Origin: an uncultured Gammaproteobacteria bacterium | Lineage (GTDB): Bacteria > Pseudomonadota > Gammaproteobacteria > Enterobacterales > Psychrobiaceae | Length of the DNA stretch: 36,413 bases | Direction: 5' to 3' | Assembly: GCA_937139475.1 (NCBI GenBank) | Contig: CAKZQF010000238.1 | Location: 1 to 36,413 of the forward strand | Shown: positions 32,142 to 36,413 of the stretch, one piece after another | Numbering within the stretch: position 1 is the stretch's first letter | How the letters are laid out: every line of letters starts with the position of its first letter | Made by a program: the position numbers and the translations under genes | The notes under the pieces: model-generated | Database searches by the model: none | What the model saw: the letters and a program-made list of their open reading frames with translations, nothing else | What the model was told of the DNA's origin: nothing

Positions 32142-33341
32142 ATGACGCTACAAAACAAAAAAATTGTCTTAGGCATCACAGGTGGCATCGCCGCTTATAA
32201 ATGTCCTGAAATAGTCAGACGCCTCAAAGATCACGGCGCCGATGTACGTGTCGTGATGACCAATGGTAGCAAAGAATTTATTACACCACTGACCCTACAA
32301 GCAGTTAGTGGTAATCCAGTTAGCGATAGCTTATTAGACCCAGCGGCAGAAGCATCAATGGGACACATTGAGCTAGCTAAATGGGCTGATTTAATCATTA
32401 TTGCCCCAGCAACGGCCAATACCATTGCCGCCATTAATGCAGGCATGGCCAATGATTTATTAACCACTATTTGCCTGGCGACTGCCGCACCGATTGCCAT
32501 TGCCCCAGCAATGAACCAACAGATGTATCATGCCCCGGTTACTCAGCAAAACATTGCCAGCCTGGAGCAGCGTGGTTTACATATTTGGGGGCCGGGTAGT
32601 GGTGAGCAAGCCTGTGGCGATGTTGGCAAAGGCCGCATGATTGAAGCATTAGATATTGTGGATCGCACGGTTGATTTCTTTAGCCCTAAGGCGCCAAAGT
32701 TTAAGTTACTTATCACCGCAGGGCCGACGCGTGAAGCCATCGACCCAGTGCGCTATATCAGTAACCATAGCTCAGGTAAAATGGGTTATGCCATTGCCAA
32801 AGCGGCGCAAGCGATGGGCGCACAAGTAACCCTCGTTAGCGGTCCGGTATCATTGGCAACGCCAAGCAACGTCAATCGCATTGATGTGGTTAGCGCCAAG
32901 CAAATGCATCAGCAGACATTAGCACAGGCACCAACGCACGATATTTTTATCGCCTGCGCCGCTGTGGCAGACTACCGCCCAAGTGATGTAGCCAACCAAA
33001 AAATTAAGAAAAACGATGATGACATGACCGTCACCATGGTGAAAAACCCAGATATTTTAGCCGACGTAGCAGCCCTAACCAAAGCACGACCATTTTGTGT
33101 CGGCTTTGCGGCAGAGACTCAAGACGTTGAAACATACGCCCGCGGTAAACTACAACGTAAAAAGCTCGATTTAATTGCCGCTAATAACGTTAGCGTCGCT
33201 GGACAAGGCTTTAACAGCGATGACAACGCACTCACTTTGTACTGGAACAATGGCAAACTAGATCTGCCACTGGCGAGCAAAGAGATGTTAGCAAAACAGC
33301 TAGTAGTTGAAATACTTAAGCATTACAATAAGCACGCATAA
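32142..33341 (+). CDS. coaBC: Bifunctional phosphopantothenoylcysteine decarboxylase / phosphopantothenate-cysteine ligase
   Basis: 399 residues from the ATG at 32142 (E. coli 406); an ATG 11 codons upstream (32109) is in frame but less like the family start NKKIVLGITGGIAAYK. The N-terminal flavoprotein CoaC domain (about 1-185) has GHIELAKWAD and the PAMNQQMY substrate clamp. The C-terminal CoaB ligase domain (about 190-399) has ITAGPTREAIDPVRYISN, HSSGKMGYAIA and MVKNPDIL. It makes 4'-phosphopantetheine for CoA synthesis. It is divergent from radC, and slmA follows after 36 bp. Confidence 0.98.
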   Translation: MTLQNKKIVLGITGGIAAYKCPEIVRRLKDHGADVRVVMTNGSKEFITPLTLQAVSGNPVSDSLLDPAAEASMGHIELAKWADLIIIAPATANTIAAINAGMANDLLTTICLATAAPIAIAPAMNQQMYHAPVTQQNIASLEQRGLHIWGPGSGEQACGDVGKGRMIEALDIVDRTVDFFSPKAPKFKLLITAGPTREAIDPVRYISNHSSGKMGYAIAKAAQAMGAQVTLVSGPVSLATPSNVNRIDVVSAKQMHQQTLAQAPTHDIFIACAAVADYRPSDVANQKIKKNDDDMTVTMVKNPDILADVAALTKARPFCVGFAAETQDVETYARGKLQRKKLDLIAANNVSVAGQGFNSDDNALTLYWNNGKLDLPLASKEMLAKQLVVEILKHYNKHA

Positions 33342-33377
33342 ACAACCCCGATATTAGTCAGCAGGATTATTTGCCAC

Positions 33378-33962
33378 ATGGCCGCACCGAAAAAATCAAA
33401 CCGTCGTGAACAAATCTTACAATCATTAGCGCATATGCTCGAAACTCCAGGAAACCGTATCACCACGGCAAAACTGGCAGCAGAAGTTGGTGTGTCAGAA
33501 GCGGCTTTATATCGTCATTTCCCATCAAAAGCGCGTATGTTTGAAGGACTTATCGAGTTTATTGAACAATCTATTTTATCCCGCGTGAATATCATTACCA
33601 GCGAAGAGAAAAACACCTTAATGCGCTGTCATCATATTTTGCAGTTAGTCTTGCTATTCGCTGAAAAGAACCCAGGCATCACCCGTATTTTAACTGGCGA
33701 TGCACTCCTTGGTGAGCATGACCGATTGCGCGAACGCATTAGCGCACTGTTTGAAAAACTGGAAACTAACTTAAAGCAAATTTTACGGGAAAGAAAACTA
33801 CGTGAAGGCAAGAGTTTTGATATCGATGAAGGCGCATTAGCCAACATGCTATTAGCCTTCGCCGAAGGCCGTGTTAACCAATACGTGCGCAGTGGGTTTA
33901 AAGTAAAGCCAACTGAAGGCTTTGAGCAGCAATGGTCACAGTTTGAGAAGTTATTAGGTTAG
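33378..33962 (+). CDS. slmA: Nucleoid occlusion factor SlmA
   Basis: 194 residues (E. coli 198). TetR-family protein: the helix-turn-helix AKLAAEVGVSEAALYRHFPSKARMFEGLIEFIEQ lies at about residues 30-63, followed by the SlmA-type C-terminal domain with GITRILTGDALLGEHDRLRERI. Bound to specific chromosomal sites, it inhibits FtsZ polymerisation over the nucleoid. It starts 36 bp after coaBC, probably in the same transcript. In E. coli dut lies between the two; here it does not. A 17-bp terminator hairpin lies downstream. Confidence 0.96.
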   Translation: MAAPKKSNRREQILQSLAHMLETPGNRITTAKLAAEVGVSEAALYRHFPSKARMFEGLIEFIEQSILSRVNIITSEEKNTLMRCHHILQLVLLFAEKNPGITRILTGDALLGEHDRLRERISALFEKLETNLKQILRERKLREGKSFDIDEGALANMLLAFAEGRVNQYVRSGFKVKPTEGFEQQWSQFEKLLG

Positions 33963-34024
33963 TGGCACTTCTCAAGAAAATAGCTGCCCCCTGAACATCG
34001 CAGCATACCGTTCATCCTGAACAT

Positions 34025-34062
34025 AAAAACGCCCCGTTATATCGCTATAACGGGGCGTTTTT
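34025..34062. terminator. Strong bidirectional terminator between slmA and rph-pyrE
   Basis: Perfect 17-bp stem AAAAACGCCCCGTTATA / TATAACGGGGCGTTTTT with loop TCGC, between two convergent stops. Confidence 0.95.
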
Positions 34063-34073
34063 AATACCGGGTA

Positions 34074-34715
34074 TTAAATCCCGTATTTCTCACGATAAGC
34101 AGTAACACTTGCTAGCGTATCGCCTAAATCGCCTTTTTCTTTTAAGTAACCAATTAAGTCGCCTAACGTCACAATAGAAATCATGGTTGCACCGTAGTCA
34201 CGTTCAATCTCTTGAATCGCCGACAACTCGCCTTTACCTTTTTCTTGACGGTCAAGTGCGATTAACACACCAGCTAAATCAGCGCCGTGCTCGTTAATGA
34301 TATCCATAGACTCACGAATCGCTGTACCAGCGGTGATCACATCATCCACCAGCATCACTTTGCCTTTAAGCTCGCTACCAACTAAGCTGCCGCCTTCACC
34401 GTGCTTTTTCGCTTCTTTACGGTTAAAACAATAAGGCATATCGATATCGTGTTGCTCACATAACTGAAGTGCCGTTGCAGAAGCAATTGGAATACCTTTG
34501 TACGCTGGGCCAAACAGCAGGTCATAATCAACGCCACTATCCATTAACGCCGCCGCGTAAAAACGGCCTAAACGTGCCAGATCACGGCCCGTGTTAAACA
34601 AACCAGCGTTAAAGAAATATGGACTAATACGGCCAGACTTCAAGGTGAACTCACCAAACTTTAATACACCACGCTCAAGCGCAAATTCAATAAAATCAAT
34701 TTGATACTGTTTCAT
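34074..34715 (-). CDS. pyrE: Orotate phosphoribosyltransferase
   Basis: 213 residues, the same as E. coli PyrE. It converts orotate and PRPP to OMP in pyrimidine synthesis. The PRPP-binding loop is VMLVDDVITAGTAIRES (about 119-135), and the N-terminal LKFGEFTLKSGRISPYFFNAG and FGPAYKGIPIAS are characteristic. It is 9 bp downstream of rph and forms the rph-pyrE operon. In E. coli pyrE is controlled by an attenuator in the short gap after rph; here that gap is too small for such a hairpin. Confidence 0.98.
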   Translation of the reverse strand: MKQYQIDFIEFALERGVLKFGEFTLKSGRISPYFFNAGLFNTGRDLARLGRFYAAALMDSGVDYDLLFGPAYKGIPIASATALQLCEQHDIDMPYCFNRKEAKKHGEGGSLVGSELKGKVMLVDDVITAGTAIRESMDIINEHGADLAGVLIALDRQEKGKGELSAIQEIERDYGATMISIVTLGDLIGYLKEKGDLGDTLASVTAYREKYGI

Positions 34716-34724
34716 GTTTAACCC

Positions 34725-35453
34725 TTATTTCAAAATTTCAATTTGTTGAGCAAATAAATCTTTAATACCTGCATCAGCTAGTTCAAGCATCGACAATAAT
34801 TCTTGATGGCTAAATGGTTCGCCTTCAGCAGTGCCTTGCACTTCAATCATCTTGCCGTTGTCAGCCATTACAACATTCATATCTGTTTCGGCTTCGCTAT
34901 CTTCTGGATAGTCCAAATCACAAACCGCTTCGCCTTTGTAAATGCCCACTGAGATTGCCGCAATCATGTATTTTAGCGGATCAGTTTTAATCATCTTCTG
35001 CTCTTGCATGTAACGCAGTGCATCGACCAATGCCACACAAGCACCGGTGATAGATGCCGTACGCGTACCGCCATCGGCCTGAATCACATCACAATCAAGT
35101 GTGATAGTGAATTCACCTAGCTTTTCTAAATCAACCGCCGCGCGCAGCGAGCGAGCAATTAAACGTTGAATTTCAAGTGTACGGCCACCCTGCTTGCCAG
35201 CATTTGCTTCGCGGCGCATACGAGAATGCGTAGAACGTGGCAACATGCCATATTCCGCCGTGATCCAGCCTTGACCTTTACCTTTTAAGAAACGCGGAAC
35301 ACCAGTTTCAACCGTTGCGTTACACAACACTTTAGTGCCACCAAACTCAACTAATACAGACCCTTCTGCATGCTCAGTATAATCACGGGTAAATGTAACG
35401 GGTCTTACTTGCCCATTACTACGCCCACTTGGACGCTCAATCGCTGTTGTCAT
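34725..35453 (-). CDS. rph: RNase PH
   Basis: 242 residues (family about 238-240). Phosphorolytic 3'-to-5' exoribonuclease that trims tRNA 3' ends. Begins near RPSGRSNGQVRPVTFTRDYT and contains LPRSTHSRMRREANAGKQGGRTLEIQRLIARSLR (split by helix) and CDVIQADGGTRTASITGA, the conserved active-site region. Unlike the frameshifted rph of E. coli K-12, the frame is intact. It is divergent from yicC, as in E. coli. Confidence 0.98.
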   Translation of the reverse strand: MTTAIERPSGRSNGQVRPVTFTRDYTEHAEGSVLVEFGGTKVLCNATVETGVPRFLKGKGQGWITAEYGMLPRSTHSRMRREANAGKQGGRTLEIQRLIARSLRAAVDLEKLGEFTITLDCDVIQADGGTRTASITGACVALVDALRYMQEQKMIKTDPLKYMIAAISVGIYKGEAVCDLDYPEDSEAETDMNVVMADNGKMIEVQGTAEGEPFSHQELLSMLELADAGIKDLFAQQIEILK

Positions 35454-35583
35454 CGCTTTTCTCTATTGTCTAAATTAATTGCCGCATATTATAAAGATCC
35501 CACCGAAAGATAGCTATGCTGATTATTGTAATTCGATCACAACTAGGCATATACTTCCAGCCAAAAAGAAAAAGGAGTTCGAG

Positions 35584-36413
35584 ATGATTCACAGCATGAC
35601 GGCATTCTCACGCCAAGATATTAAAGCAGACTGGGGCAGTGCCAGCTGGGAAATTAGGTCAGTAAACCAGCGCTACCTTGAAACGTTTATCCGTATGCCA
35701 GAACACCTCAGAAGCCTCGAACCCGTCCTGCGTGAACGCTTTCGAAAACGCCTACAGCGCGGTAAAATTGAATGTCACTTACGCGTTGAATCAAACGAAC
35801 ATAATGCCTCACTAACCATCAACCAAGAACTGGCCAAGCAAGTCATCGAACAAGCTAATTGGGTGATGAAAGAGGCTAATACCGGTACTTTAAATCCACT
35901 TGATGTGCTCAAATGGCCAGGCGTTATCGCCACCCCAGAGCAAGACATGGATGAGATAAACCAAACCTTGCTCAAACAATTTGATATCGCCATGGACGAG
36001 TTTTTAAAAGCCCGTGCCAGCGAAGGTGAAAACTTAAAAACCATGATCACCACCCGCCTGGATGAAATCAGCAAACTTGTCACTCAAGTACGGGAACAAA
36101 TGCCCGCAGTATTAACGTGGCAAAGAGAACGCCTTAACGCGAAACTCGCCGATTTAGAAATCGAAGCAGACAACAACCGCCTTGAACAAGAGCTGGTGAT
36201 GCTGGCGCAAAAAGTTGATGTAGCAGAAGAGCTAGACCGCCTCGACAGTCACGTCAGCGAAGCCAACAAAGTACTGAAAAAAGGTGGCGCCTGCGGCCGC
36301 AGACTCGATTTCATGATGCAAGAATTCAATCGCGAAGCCAACACCCTCGCCTCAAAATCAATCAACAGCGATATCACTCAAGCAAGTGTTGAGCTGAAAG
36401 TGTTGATTGAACA
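35584..36413 (+). CDS. yicC: YicC family protein (reported endoribonuclease), cut by right window edge
   Basis: Starts at the ATG at 35584 with AAGGAG about 7 nt upstream; 276 codons are visible, about 11 short of the E. coli length (287). It opens MIHSMTAFSRQDI, then SWEIRSVNQRYLETFIRMPE. The C-terminal DUF1732 part has RLEQELVMLAQKVDVAEELDRLDSHV, then KKGGACGRRLDFMMQEFNREANTLASKS. YicC/YloC proteins have been reported as endoribonucleases acting in mRNA turnover. Its position divergent from rph is conserved. The end lies beyond the window. Confidence 0.95.
   Translation, partial: MIHSMTAFSRQDIKADWGSASWEIRSVNQRYLETFIRMPEHLRSLEPVLRERFRKRLQRGKIECHLRVESNEHNASLTINQELAKQVIEQANWVMKEANTGTLNPLDVLKWPGVIATPEQDMDEINQTLLKQFDIAMDEFLKARASEGENLKTMITTRLDEISKLVTQVREQMPAVLTWQRERLNAKLADLEIEADNNRLEQELVMLAQKVDVAEELDRLDSHVSEANKVLKKGGACGRRLDFMMQEFNREANTLASKSINSDITQASVELKVLIE

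Noticed and set aside
33342..34073. SlmA binding site (GTGAGTACTCAC-like) near slmA
   Set aside because: No convincing match was seen in the flanks of slmA.
1..36413. CRISPR array, tRNA/rRNA genes, insertion sequences or prophage genes
   Set aside because: No regularly spaced repeats, cloverleaf sequences, transposase or phage motifs were seen on reading both strands; a dedicated scan was not possible.

Overview
The window is about 36 kb of ordinary chromosomal backbone from a moderately AT-rich gammaproteobacterium. Gene content (MetJ, YicC, SlmA, RraA, YigI, KdkA), protein similarity to Shewanella/Colwellia-type sequences and gene order point to the order Alteromonadales, probably a Colwellia/Thalassotalea-like marine bacterium. 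The genus is inference. I see no tRNA, rRNA, insertion sequence, prophage or CRISPR array. Coding density is high and only one stretch longer than 300 bp (4310-4957) lacks a confident gene.

Left part (1-5430): a methionine block, metB-metL on the minus strand (metL runs off the left edge) divergent from metJ, with a MET-box operator array between them. It is followed by a convergent single-domain malic enzyme, a gene-poor gap with one possible 54-codon ORF, and rpmE with a candidate structured leader and a GC-rich discriminator promoter. Next (5431-13112): priA, a small ABM-fold protein, argS, an FtsN-like SPOR protein, then hslV-hslU behind a near-consensus sigma-32 promoter, and a DUF971 protein.

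Middle (13211-22044): rraA, an arginase-superfamily hydrolase of formimidoylglutamase type, a convergent periplasmic solute-binding protein, the yigI thioesterase divergent from recQ, a second ABM protein, a VOC-fold protein, the kbl-tdh threonine catabolic operon and a TetR-type regulator.

Envelope region (22160-28597): waaA (Kdo transferase), kdkA (Kdo kinase) with a small unidentified membrane protein, a GT9 heptosyltransferase-like enzyme, then a minus-strand group: glycerol-3-phosphate cytidylyltransferase (TagD type), CDP-glycerol glycerophosphotransferase-like enzyme and a Wzi-like outer-membrane protein. Together these suggest Kdo-phosphate LPS core synthesis plus a glycerol-phosphate surface decoration or polymer. 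This is the most accessory-looking part of the window.

Right part (28750-36413): coaD, mutM, a small membrane-anchored unknown, rpmB-rpmG, radC, coaBC, slmA, pyrE, rph and yicC (cut by the right edge). This is the gene order of the E. coli waaA-coaD...yicC region, but with the envelope group placed between waaA and coaD and with dut absent between coaBC and slmA. Convergent pairs are separated by strong bidirectional terminators. I did not find a clearly novel multi-gene system; the best leads are the glycerol-phosphate/Wzi group, the ribosomal-protein leaders, the unknown small proteins and several unexplained dyads.
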